A stretch of DNA of 64,000 nt, taken from Hawksworthiomyces lignivorus. Lineage: Eukaryota > Ascomycota > Sordariomycetes > Ophiostomatales > Ophiostomataceae. Of the stretch, positions 1 through 10,538 are shown one piece after another. Where the stretch lies: positions 310,001-374,000 of the forward strand of contig NTMA01000011.1 in NCBI GenBank assembly GCA_002917075.1. Direction: 5' to 3'. The position numbers and the translations under genes were made by a program. How positions within the stretch are numbered: position 1 is the stretch's first letter; every line of letters begins with the position of its first letter. The notes under the pieces were generated by a model that was not told where the DNA came from, searched no databases, and saw only the letters and a program-made list of their open reading frames with translations.

Positions 1-2368
1 CTCAGCTTCCGAAATTGTTACACCACCAACAAACAGCGTCCGGCTGAGCACGCGGATGGTGCCTGGGGGCAGCGACGGGTCATGCTCAATCCACTTCTCG
101 TTTGGTGCCGGCGGCGGCGGCGGGACATGCTCAGACCCACCGCCTCTTCGGCCATTATTGTTGCTACCCGGAGGTGGGGAGCGCTGGCGATAGTCGCGGC
201 CACGACCCCGGTCCCGGTCTCTATCATTACGACCATTGGGGGAGGCTCGCCGTCCATGGTCGTCACGGCCACTACCTTTGGGCGATCCATGAGTATCCCA
301 ATACCGCGGAGATCGCGACCGGGAGCGACCTCGTCCACCACGCGGAGACCGACCACCATAGCCATGATCACGCGATGAATCCATTCGGCCACCGGCAGAA
401 GTGGTATTCCAATCGGTAGGTGGTTGTGTGCTGCTATTTTGCGTTCCTGAAAGGAATGGATACTGGGAAGGCATGCCGGCAGAGGCGCCACCAGCACCCG
501 CCGCCGCTGCGGCTGCAGCAATAGCAGAAGGAACAAGGGATGCAGGGGCAGCGGAGCCGGGAGCAGTAGTGTTATTACCGGCAACTTGCAAGATGCCTTG
601 AATCTGGTCAAGCGATAAACCTTGCGCAAGCAGAGCCTGGATGAAAAGCAAATTCTGCTGGACGTTGGGGGCTGGCTGCTGTTGCTGCTGCGGCGGTGCC
701 GCTGCGCCCGGGATACCGGGAAAGCCGGGAGGCAATTGATTACTGGCAGGCACGCCAAATGGCATCTGGAAGGGGGGCTGCTGTGGTTGCTGCTGTGCCT
801 GAGGCATCTGGAAAGGCAGCGGCTGCTGCGCAGTTACGGGCGCAGCTGCAGGAGGCTGTGTGATATACGGCTGCTGGCCAAGCAGATGCTGTGGCAAGCC
901 AGCATTAGCGGCTCCTGGAACGGCACCTCCAAAGGGCCCGGCCAGGGCAGGTGGTGTAGCAGTAGCAGTGGGGAGGGGGACCGGAGCACTAGCGGCAGAA
1001 GAACTTTGTTTCGCCAGGTTGGCTAGTGTCTCCATTATGTTTGGCGGGATTGCCGCAGGACCTGCAGCAGGACCGCCTGGCCGAGCGGCGCCTGGAGCTA
1101 ATACATTCGGGGGTGGACTTCCTGGCGGTGTTGTTGAATCATCTACATAAAAGTAATGTATGGTTAGGAGAACAGGTCAAGCAGTCGCAAGTAAGATAGG
1201 AACAAGTAGAACGCATCGTACGAAAGTATACGCTACACTGGCAGAGGGGAGAAGGGGAAGAGAAAGGAGAGCTGCGGTAGAGGGTGGGCAGTTGGACCTA
1301 CTTGACTGGGGAGCATTGAGTTTCTCCTTAAAAGACTCGATCAGCTTCGATGGGAAAGTCTGGCCTTTCTCCCAGATGTCGACTAGTTTTCTAATTTTAT
1401 CCTACAAGCGACAAGAAACGAAAATGGTGAGTATACGTCAACTGCAATTAAAACAAGAAAAAGAGAGGTCCATGCTGGACGAGGAGTCGGTGAATAGACA
1501 GAGGAAGAAAGCGGCGCAAGGATTTGGAGTAAGTTGGGGGCGGAAACAGCTGCAGCTGGCAAAGAGCTTTATGGGCGCTTTTTTGACGCAAACATGACCT
1601 GTTTGCTCCCCGGGCGAGCAACAGCCGGCTTACTCAAAACCACAATGGCAGGATTGAGAAAATAACACGAGCAAGACACAAGGCACACGGCAGTGAACTG
1701 CCACAACAAACGAAACCGCAGCTATGACTTCAGACAGGCAAAGAGGGGATGTCCGTTTGCGAGTCGTTGGGCAGAGGCGCATCCTCTGCTGTCCTTCCTC
1801 TGTCTATCTCTGCGTCTTATTGCTCCGCTGCTTTGCCGTGTATTCTTGTCTCCTTGGCCATTTTGGCGCTTCATCAAAATGATTCTAATGATACGTACCT
1901 TTTGGTCGGCTGGTGCTGAAGAGAGGATATCATTCATCAGAACGGGAATCAGTTCAGTTACTCTATTCACGCCTGCCGCATAGGTGCCGTCCGGGGCTGA
2001 CCCGTTGACGGTTTGGCCATTCTGCTTGGCCTGGTCCAACCACTTGCGGGTTACAGAATCTACGACATAGAGAACGCCAAGCTTGTGGGTGCCTGGTGCC
2101 TTTTTGAAGTGTGTGTAGAGCTTCTGAATCAAAACAGATTCGGACTGGAGGCAGATGGGCGACTTGTCAGCACATGCAAAACGAGGAAATACGCGAAGGC
2201 GCCCAAAAAAAAAAAAAAAAAACACAGAGATGCAAAGATGAGTATTACCTGGACGTTAGCAACACATAGGGCCGTCAAGGACGTGATGCGAGATCCCGAG
2301 ACGCCGGGTGGTTTAAGGCCCTGCATGGCCTGCAGGCCTGCTTCTAGTTCGGCTACAGCCGAAGACAT
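1..2368 (-). CDS. seb1: Seb1/Nrd1-type RNA polymerase II CTD-interacting RNA-binding protein (C-terminus cut by window edge)
   Basis: Binds the phosphorylated CTD of RNA polymerase II and nascent RNA to direct transcription termination and 3' end choice in the nucleus (known for Nrd1/Seb1). Exons on the minus strand: 2368-2249, 2162-1899, 1401-1302 and 1142 to beyond base 1; the phases fit (0, 0, 1). The CTD-interaction domain occupies roughly residues 1-160 and is recognisable from THFKKAP, LGVLYVVDSVTRKWLDQ and the IWEKGQTFP helix. A long Pro/Gln/Ala-rich stretch follows, then an SR/RD-rich segment (about 290-360), and an RRM is just starting at RTLFVGG when the window ends. The start ATG at 2368 gives an N-terminus matching the family. 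Intron 2 is long (497 nt) and intron 1 holds a run of about 18 T. Family identity is secure; the choice between the names Nrd1 and Seb1 follows the filamentous-fungal and fission-yeast usage. Confidence 0.9.
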
Positions 2369-4780
2369 GGTTTTTGTGGTTGTCTGTGATATGTGTATAG
2401 GAGTTCCACGCAAGGCTCGATACGACGCGCGGTTGACGTTAGCCGTCTATACCAAAGGCAGGTTTCTAAGGCCCCAAGTGGCGATGCTTTCTTGCTTTCT
2501 GCCTCCTTGTCTCCCTCTTCACCCTAGATGATATGATAGGTCTTTCTTGGCTTATTATTGCCTTTTTGGCACCTTCAGTGTGTTTTTCACCCTTTCCCAG
2601 CCCCGATCCTCGGTTGCAAGTACCTAAGGTCGATTACGGGTTTTCGAAAAGCAGTTTACTGTAACGTGCAAGCGACTTCCCAAGACCACCTCAGTAGCGT
2701 GCGTTCGAGAAGCAGACAAGTTGGTAAAGCAAAAACAAGCTGTAAAGAACAGTATACGGCCAAAAAGCGGCAGTAAGGTGCTCGCTCGAATACAGGCAGG
2801 CCAAGATGACCTTTTTTGGATTGTCGAAAAGCAAATTTGTCGAGGAAACCCAACCTTCAAAGCAGGGCGGATTGCGACTACGCTGAAGAGTTTGGCTAGA
2901 TGAGCAACGCACTTCTGTCTCTTTGCAGACTCGGGACTTGTGTCTGACTGTTGTTTAGTATATCTAAATAGATTTGTCGATGTTGCGCTCGATAGAAGAG
3001 ATGATACGATCGATGGAAATTGATGAGAAGAGAGCAGTGAAGAAAAAGTGAGAGTCGGGTGGACAGTAAGGGGCAGAGAGAGACGCGTCAGGTGAAACGG
3101 ATGGCAAGTTTCTACGAGAGTGTGCTTGCGAAGGCGAAACAAAATAACAGCGCTGAATAGGAAGAAAAGGAGCAAGAGATACGATTAGGACCTTGATGGC
3201 ATAGATAATGGACAGATGGCGATGAATTCGGCGACAGCCAAGATGGTCTGACGATGAAGAAAGTGTTGTGGTTGGGAAAGGAGAGAAAAGAGAAGCAGAA
3301 ATTGCAAGTTGAAAGGAAAGAAAAAGAATTTGGGGGCCAAAGCGTCACAACCTGTTCAAAACTCTTAATAAGAAATGGAGCCCAACCTGTGGCCACTCTA
3401 TTATTATTATGTACTCGTACTGAGGTACAAGAGCAGACACTTTACCCGTAAACGAAATCAAGGGTTTGTCAGGTGGTTATACACGTGATCCACAGTATTC
3501 ACGTGATGTACAGACGGAAAATGGGTTGCTAGAGCGATATTATTCATTCTTTCGTGGGAAGCCGATTTCCCGTCTTTTTTGGTTTTTAGTATTGTCATTT
3601 GCCATATGTCCGAAAGCAACAAGCTCGGCTCTCCCGAAACAACGCGAGGCCAGTGTTCTTGATCGCGACGGAAAGATCCCGAAATGGATTTTTAATTATG
3701 TTGTCCTCTACTCAGACGAGTATGAGTACTCACACATACACGTCAAACTCCTCCAGGAATAAGTAAGATACAGAGCAGCTGGCCCACTGCACTGTCGCTC
3801 ACTTACGCTCATATGTCATTCACCATCCAACATAAGCTTTCAACGGACATCAGCTTTCAAAAATCTAAATCTTTGGCCACTGACGTCAACACAGAGCTTT
3901 GCTGGGAGCTGACTCGCTAAGATGCGGTGTCACATGCATCGACGGACCTAAGGTACTTTGACTGCCCCTAAACCGGCTCGGCTGTCGCTCTATACAACCG
4001 TAGCCCAAGCCACAATCCACAGTGTTCATTGTATATATCGCATCCTGTAGAATGGGAAGAATAGCATCGCACCGATGTTGGAGTATTCCGAACGGCAGAT
4101 TCTGTTGTGCTGTTGTGCTGTTGTCCAGTGATGACGGACGTCTCGGATGCTCCAGCAGCGGACACACTAATTAGAAGCAAAGCCCGCTGGAGAAAGCTGT
4201 TCAAACCCCCACCAGCGGTCGCATTTGCTGCTCCAGGCGGACCCACGGGGTATTATACCCTAGGTTACAGCCACCTGGTACTCGTAGTTGAGCAACATAG
4301 TTGTAACTGTAACTTAATACCCTCACCCTTGTTTCTCCTTCCCCCCCCCCCCATAAGCGGAACAGCCCCAATTTTATTTTATTTTTTCTCCCTTCTTTGC
4401 TTCTCTTTGTTTTTTAAGCTGCTTTTTTCTCTTTTAGCCTTTCCTCTTTTCTTTTAGCTGCGGCCTTTTCTGTGCGTGTTTGTGTTTTCTTTTGCCATAC
4501 ACTTTTTTTTTCTGCGTGGCTTTCGTTACTCTGTGCTATACTCCGTCTCTTCCTTCCTACCCCCCCTCCCTGTATCCTCCCGAAGAAACCTCTTTCCTTC
4601 CTAGCCTTTCCGCGATTGATAAAGGTAGTCTAAAGCCCACCGTTTCGCCAACTTTCCTGAATTTCTTTAGTTTCCAATCTCACAAAAGGACAGCTTGGCA
4701 GCTTCGTCTCCTTCTCTTAGAACCTCACAACAAGACAAAATACACACTTGTCCTGTTTCGTGTACACATCTAAACTCACA
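2369..4780. other. Intergenic spacer between seb1 and citrate synthase
   Basis: No coding region could be supported: the open frames here lack domain-like sequence and GC-rich codon bias. It is the shared upstream region of two divergent genes. It contains two CACGTGA boxes (3482-3488 and 3500-3506), a 12-C run (4341-4352) and a strongly pyrimidine-rich leader (about 4320-4620) ahead of the citrate synthase ATG, typical of highly expressed fungal genes. Confidence 0.6.
3482..3506. promoter_or_regulatory. Paired CACGTGA E-box-like sites
   Basis: Two CACGTGA heptamers (3482-3488, 3500-3506) lie 18 bp apart in the seb1/citrate synthase spacer. CACGTG is the core bound by bHLH factors of the Cbf1/Ino2-Ino4 class; which factor, if any, binds here is inference. 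The sites lie about 1.1 kb from the seb1 start and 1.3 kb from the citrate synthase start. Confidence 0.35.
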
Positions 4781-6157
4781 ATGGCTTCTGCTATGCGCTT
4801 GAGCTCCACCGCTCTCCGGACCACTCTCCGGACCCCCTCCTCCTTCGGTGTCCGCAGCACGGCTTTCAATGCCATTCGCTGCTACTCTGCTAAGGCTCCG
4901 GTAAATATGTAGCCCAATTGGCACTCGCATGAGGCACGAGGATGACATTGTTGGCTAACAAAAATGCTCTCTCCCTCAACTACAGACCCTGAAGGAGCGC
5001 TTCGCCGAGCTGCTCCCTGGGAAGATCGAGGAGATCAAGGCCCTCCGCAAGTACGTTCCGAGCCTAGGCCCTTCTGATCCCATACAGACATCGGCCGCAG
5101 ATATGTCGTTCGCGCCGCATTCGCTCACAATTGTCTTTTCTACAGGGAGAGCGGCTCCAAGGTGATCGACCAGGTCACCCTGGACCAGGTGTATGGCGGT
5201 GCCCGCGGCATCAAGTCCCTCGTCTGGGAGGGCTCCGTTCTGGACGCCCAGGAGGGTATCCGCTTCCGCGGCAAGACCATCCCGGAGTGCCGTGACGTGC
5301 TTCCCAAGGCTCCTGGTGGCAGCGAGCCTCTGCCCGAGGGTTAGTGCAGCCACCCAGTCTATATACGTACATGTCCGCATCTGCGCGAGCCCAACCTAAC
5401 CGCTTTTTTCCAGGTCTCTTCTGGCTTCTCCTGACCGGCGAGGTCCCGACCGAGCAGCAGGTGCGCGACCTGTCTGCCGAGTGGGCTGCCCGCTCCGACG
5501 TGCCCAAGTTCGTCGAGGAGCTGATTGACCGCTGCCCGACGGACCTGCACCCCATGGCCCAGCTCTCGATCGCCGTCAACGCCCTCGAGCAGACCTCCTC
5601 GTTCGCCCAGGCCTACGCCAAGGGCATCAACAAGAAGGAGTACTGGGGCTACACCTACGAGGACTCCATGGACCTGATTGCCAAGCTGCCCACCATTGCC
5701 GCCCGCATCTATCAGAACGTCTTCAAGGGTGGCAAGGTCGCCGCCGTCGAGAAGGACAAGGACTACGGCTACAACTTTGCCAACCAGCTGGGCTTCGGCG
5801 AGAACACCGACTTTATCGAGATGCTCCGCCTGTACCTGACCATCCACTCCGACCACGAGGGCGGCAACGTCAGCGCCCACACCACCCACCTGGTCGGCAG
5901 CGCCCTCAGCTCGCCCTTCCTGTCCCTGGCCGCCGGCCTCAACGGTCTGGCCGGTCCCCTGCACGGCCTGGCCAACCAGGAGGTGCTGAACTGGCTCACC
6001 GAGATGAAGAAGGCCATCGGCGACGACATCAGCGACGAGAAGATCACCGAGTACCTGTGGTCGACTCTGAACTCGGGCCGCGTCGTGCCCGGCTACGGCC
6101 ACGCCGTCCTCCGCAAGACCGACCCCCGCTACATGGCCCAGCGCGAGTTTGCTCTCA
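4781..6157 (+). CDS. cit1: Mitochondrial citrate synthase, last exon missing
   Basis: Condenses acetyl-CoA and oxaloacetate to citrate in the mitochondrial matrix. Exons: 4781-4900, 4986-5050, 5146-5339 and 5414-6157. The first 35 residues are an Arg/Ser/Thr-rich presequence without acidic residues, ending near RCYSAKAP. The conserved core runs from WEGSVLD through [10 protein letters not shown] and GPLHGLANQ (the active-site His region) to [14 protein letters not shown] (second active-site His). The sequence resembles citrate synthase rather than 2-methylcitrate synthase. Coding stops at a perfect donor (CTCA|GTACG, phase 1, where family members continue with a Lys codon), but the intron runs into a 16-C tract and then into the convergent neighbour. 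About the last 100 residues are absent, including the catalytic Asp in the PNVDAHSG-type motif. Either the assembly is misjoined here or the gene is broken; as written it cannot encode active enzyme. Confidence 0.93.
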
Positions 6158-6165
6158 GTACGATT

Positions 6166-6181
6166 CCCCCCCCCCCCCCCC
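6166..6181. repeat. 16-C homopolymer at the break between two genes
   Basis: Sixteen consecutive C bases sit 8 bases inside the expected last intron of citrate synthase and 34 bases from the stop codon of the convergent hydrolase gene. It is a likely assembly or rearrangement junction because the upstream gene loses its terminal exon exactly here. Confidence 0.9.
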
Positions 6182-6215
6182 AAAAGCCAATTGGAACTAG
6201 GCTCGATCTCTAAAG

Positions 6216-7226
6216 TCAGAGCTTCGCATTGCCAGCCAGCAGCCAGTTGTCAAACCAAGAAACGGCCTGGAAGAAAGCCTGCTCTCTGGCGAACCGCTCG
6301 ATATTCTTGGACGGGTCACAGCGCACGGAAAAGCCGTGGGATACACCGGAATAAAGGTTAATTTGGTACGGGTGGCCGGTCTCTTTGAGAATCTCCTCTG
6401 AGCGGTGGCGCTTCTCGGCGGGAAAGATGCTGTCTGTTTCAGCTGCAGCGATTGAGAGAGGCCCAGTGATGCCAGCGAGCTCATCCTCTTCCACGAAGGA
6501 TGGATGGGCCACGTAACCGACGTCAATACCATCTTTGTAGTGGCGGCAGAGATACTGTGTTGAAGTAAAGTCAGCTAAATGAGCTAGGCTCACTGCCGCA
6601 CCAAAATCTGAGCCGCCATCATACCTTAGCACCAAAACAGTAGCCGAGGGCTCCAATCTTAGACACTCCATATTCCTCCTTCAGGGCCTTGATGGAAGCC
6701 AAGACGATAGGGTCAACAGCCTCTTCAGTATGCGGGTTGTCGCCGGTTGACCCCTTGGTCAGCCATGCCATGAAATCAAATTCTCCAGTCCTGTTCAGCG
6801 GGAGAGCGTCGCCGTTGAATAGATCGATGACAATGGTGAGGTACCCGTTGGCGGCAAGCTGGTCCGCCATTACCTGAGAGTTCTGCCAAATGCCAAGGAC
6901 ATCTGGAAGGTAGAGCAAGCCAACGCCATTGTGCGCCTTTTCGGGCGAGGGGGTCGCAACATAGGCGTCAATCTTGCCGGCTATCTTGACTGTCTTGCCG
7001 GACGGGGTTCCCCTATTGAAATATTTTAGTAGTCAATCACACAATTCTATCTGAGCCGTTAAGAGAGGCTCATTTCTATGCATTCACTACCCTAGCTACC
7101 CCAGTAGCTATAAGGGAGTAGGAGGAGAAGAAAAGAGAACAAAAATAAAGGTGGGGTGGAAATGGGGAAAACATACTCATGCCTCACACCCACGGTGCAG
7201 CACTTTGCCGGAGGATAAGAAGCCAT
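6216..7226 (-). CDS. Dienelactone hydrolase family protein (alpha/beta hydrolase)
   Basis: An alpha/beta hydrolase of the dienelactone hydrolase (DLH) family, probably cytosolic; the substrate is unknown. Exons on the minus strand: 7226-7177, 7012-6625 and 6554-6216, giving 258 residues. The N-terminus (MASYPPAKCC...VRHEGTPSG) matches the fungal DLH pattern, in which a Cys-rich start is followed by HEGTPTG. The Cys-His-Asp triad is visible: nucleophile Cys in GYCFGAK, Asp in AAETDSIFP, His in GVSHGF. The length is usual for the family and both introns have good GT/AG ends in consistent phase (2, then 0). Its 3' side ends only 34 bases before a 16-C run that also interrupts citrate synthase, so its true 3' UTR may not be represented. 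Fungal relatives are often annotated only as DLH-family or AIM2-like proteins; I would not assign a pathway. Confidence 0.9.
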
Positions 7227-7853
7227 TGGCTTTGTTTGGTAACAATTGAGGAAGATATTATGTGTATATTCTATGCTTACTTCCAATATCCTATTTGCTC
7301 GTGGCGATTGCAAACATAGAGGTGAGCTTTGACCCGACTTGAGATGAAGAAAACAGTCTCTTTGCGAGCCGAAACATGAAAGGCATGTTATTCACTCGTG
7401 AATCTACAACACACCAATGCCTAGTCCCGCACGTCCCGCCAAAACCCCGCTCTCCGTCCGCTTCATCATATTCGTAAGTAAAATCTATTGCTACAGCCGC
7501 CCCACCCTCGGCTAAGGTGGGATCACCAATGAAGGGAACGGTTTGGATCCCGAAAAGTATGTTCGTCACCCAGTAGCGTCGATAGCATGGTATGGCATCA
7601 ATTTGTAGATTGCATCATACGCAAAACTCTATGAAGAACAACCGTAGGTGTCCCTGTCTGACAATTGAGGTCCGATTGTCGAGAGCCTCGACATAATGTA
7701 GAGCTCTTAGAAGCTTTCCCAGGGTATCTTAGCTCTCTACAGCATACGTCTTTAATTATTTTCGTCACAAGAGTTCATATTGGAACTGGGTCGAAGCCCT
7801 TAGCAAAATCATGAGACATTCTCTATTCTTAAAATGATTAGGGCAACCAAGCC

Positions 7854-7911
7854 AAAAAAAAAAAAAAAAAAAAAAAAAAAACAAAAGAAAAAAAAAAAAA
7901 AAAAAAAAAAA
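7854..7911. repeat. Interrupted poly-A tract
   Basis: About 58 bases of almost pure A with one C and one G, followed directly by CAG units. It could be an old retroposon tail on the plus strand or simple slippage; no retroposed gene body was recognised upstream. Confidence 0.8.
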
Positions 7912-8596
7912 GCAGCAGCAGTCTCCTCTTCCTCCTCTTTCTTTTCGGGAATCGCTTGCGGATTGTCGAGATTGCCGTCTTTTCGGGGCCGTCGTTATGT
8001 TTTTTGCGTAACAAGTCGAGGTCATGATCGTTCTTCTTCTACAATCAATTCACAGCCTGCACGGTCTGTCCACAGCCGCTGCAGCCGCGACAATCAGATT
8101 CAATTTTTTTGTCGTCTGTTGGCATAATCGTCTGACCGTACGAGAAGACTGTCTTGATTGATGTCGATTTGATAGGATAGAGCGAAGGCGTAGAACAGAA
8201 CGGAATAGCACACGAGACGAGCAATTCAGCACCGACAAGACGATCCCTTTATTTTCCGTTTTCCTTTCCCAAATCCAACTGCAACCTAAAGCTACTCATC
8301 GCAATATGAGCACGTACCATTTTAATGAACGAGAAGTGTCGAAACTTGGCGACGTGTGTTGAGGTGTATCGGGGTCGTTGGGTGGTTGAAGTCGTCGTTC
8401 ACACGAGTTGTCGAGACGGGAAAGCGTGCGAAGAAAAAGTTTCTGGGCTGTCCTTAATTTTTTTCTTAGGCTGGGCGAGAATGGTTTCCCCCCTCTCGCT
8501 CTGAATGGGCGATAGGGCAAAAAAATTCTAGGGTCGGCTAACCCTACAGGCTTGTTTAGTAATAATTCACTGTCGTTGAGATTAAGTCAGCAGAGG

Positions 8597-8655
8597 CACG
8601 TGAAAGACCGGAACAAGGCAAAGTCCGAAATTCAAACGCATGATGTGGCACGTGA
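8597..8655. promoter_or_regulatory. Paired CACGTGA E-box-like sites upstream of GOS1
   Basis: CACGTGA occurs at 8597-8603 and again at 8649-8655, about 0.5 kb upstream of the GOS1 ATG. It is the same heptamer found as a pair upstream of citrate synthase. Binding by a Cbf1-like bHLH protein is inferred only from the core. Confidence 0.35.
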
Positions 8656-9104
8656 TAATAGTGGAGCACAGCTGGCCGTTCGAGGGAGAAAGGAATGGGG
8701 AGAGTGTCGGCCAGTCCGCTTGGAGGCTACGTAAAACAGGGACCGAGAACAGATGCATGTGGTTGGCTTGGTTCTATTAGAGTTGCCTTTTCCGTCTGCG
8801 AGTCTCACATCTTGTTCTGCCTCCCTTCTTTAGCTTACCTGTTCCTTTTCTCTGCTCGAACTATACAACCTTGAAAAAAGCACACTGTTTGACTCTGAAG
8901 CGGCTGTTTGACAAGCTGTGTGTCATCGCCCTACTATTTTGAACAAGGACATCCGATCTGCTACAAGAAGCAGCTGGCGACGCTACATCGAGACATATCT
9001 TACGCCGAGCAAGCCGGACTGCTGAGCTTCGACCTGCAGCATCGGCACGACCATTGACACGTACCTCTTTTCCATCTCATATTCTCTTCTGCAAGCTTTC
9101 GGCA

Positions 9105-10000
9105 ATGGCGGCCGCCGGCGGAAACTCGGGCTGGACCCAGCTGCGGCAGCAAGTGCGGACACTGGAGAGTCAAGTAAGTTGCCTTTCCTGTTGCTTCCTT
9201 TGGGGGGGGTAGATGCAGGCAAATTATGAACTTTTGATGCTGACAATGTTTGCCCTTTTCTAGACGGAGAACCATCTTCAGACATATTCACAATTCTCAA
9301 ATGCGTCGTCCATACCGGTGCAGCCATCAGAGCAAGAAAAGCAGACAGAGCGGAAGCTGGAGGAAATACTAAGCAAGGTAGGTGCCTACGCTCTCTCGAA
9401 GCTGAATGGGAAGGGGAAATCTGCTTGTGTGCGTCGGCGACTAACCCTTGCTGCTAGAGAGACAACCTCATCCGGCAGCTGACCCGGCTGCTCGACTCCG
9501 ACCCGTCGCTCACGGCCTCGGCCGTCAAGCAGAACAACCTCGCGCTCCTGCGGGAGAAGTACGAAGAGCACCGCCGCGACATGGCCCGCCTCAAGGTGCA
9601 GCTGAACCATGCGCGCGACCGCGCCAACCTGCTGGCCCACGTGCGCCAGGACATCAGCGCGCACCGCAGCGCGACGGGCGGCGCGGGGGGCGACGGCAGC
9701 GGCGACGGCGTCGACCCGGGCGCCGCCGAGGCCGACTACATGCTGGGCGAGCGGGGGCACATCGACCGCAGCCACGACATGGTGGACAGCGTGCTCAGCC
9801 AGGCGTACGCCGTCAACGAGAACTTTGGCCTGCAGCGCGAGACGCTGGCCAACATCAACCGCCGCATCACCATGGCCGCCGGCCAGGTGCCGGGCATCAA
9901 CCAGCTGATGAGCCGCATCTCCTCCAAGAAGCGCCGCGACGGCATCATCATGGGGTCGTTCATCGCCCTGTGCTTCTTCGTCTTCTGGTTCTTCCTGTGA
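9105..10000 (+). CDS. gos1: Golgi Qb-SNARE Gos1
   Basis: A v-SNARE of the Golgi (GS28/Gos1 family) acting in intra-Golgi and endosome-to-Golgi fusion. Exons: 9105-9173, 9264-9377 and 9458-10000, all phase 0, giving 241 residues. The protein starts with the WTQLRQQVRTLE helix, continues through SKRDNLIRQLTRLLD, has a SNARE helix around DSVLSQAYAVNENFGLQRETLANINRRI, and the family signature PGINQLMSRISSKKRRD immediately before a C-terminal membrane anchor that ends the protein at WFFL. A Gly-rich insert (about residues 128-140) is low complexity and not part of the family core. Intron 2 shows a CTAAC branch point. The length is close to yeast Gos1. Confidence 0.95.
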
Positions 10001-10538
10001 TGCAGGAGGAGAGGAAAAGGAGAGGTTTGCTCTGCGGCAAAAGATGTCCCCCTCCCTGACGACTTCGTTTTTTCTGATTCCACCATTGTTTCTGCACATG
10101 ATACACACACATATACTCGCATACACACACACATACGCGTCCACACAGCAGCGTGCGGTCTTGTTTTAATCCGTTCAGCGAATTGCCCGCTTCTTTCATC
10201 ATTGTCCTTTCCCTCTTATTTTCATGGTGCCCGTTTCTCGTGTCTGTATTGGGATGTACTTTGGCGTTGCACTGGAACAAAACCGAGGCGCATTTTTGCT
10301 TTCGAGATATTAATGCATTTTTTTTTATTCAACGTAATGTACACTATATGAAAGCTGTCTTATTTTTTATTTAATGATACAGATGCAGGGGTATTTTATT
10401 TAGTGGTTCTCTGAGGACCGAGGAGGTGAGTGGCTCTATGCTGTGATGTGCCTTTTGATATATTGAAGTAAGTGGATTGCCGAGAGAACCGTACCAGGGC
10501 CTCGTAGGCATTTTCACCGGCTCGCCTCGGTCATCGCC
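10001..10538. other. Convergent 3' spacer GOS1/ATP10
   Basis: Contains the 3' ends of two convergent genes, a CA-rich stretch (about 10100-10140) and AT-rich sequence. No gene seen. Confidence 0.6.

Larger units (their letters stand above)
7227..9104. other. Intergenic spacer upstream of the hydrolase and GOS1
   Basis: No supported gene. It contains a long A tract interrupted by single C and G bases (7854-7911) followed by CAG repeats, two CACGTGA boxes (8597-8603 and 8649-8655), and AT-rich sequence. The region serves as the upstream region of two divergent genes. Confidence 0.55.

Noticed and set aside
1402..1898. snoRNA hosted by the long seb1 intron 2
   Set aside because: A TGATGA string is present on the minus strand, but the nearest CTGA is about 145 bases away and no stem forms.
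3466..3762. 98-codon open frame in the seb1/citrate synthase spacer
   Set aside because: No ATG-context, domain or codon-bias support; spans the paired CACGTGA sites.
5359..6183. 274-codon open frame opposite citrate synthase
   Set aside because: Same codon-bias artefact; the sense strand has conserved citrate synthase exons with proper splice sites.
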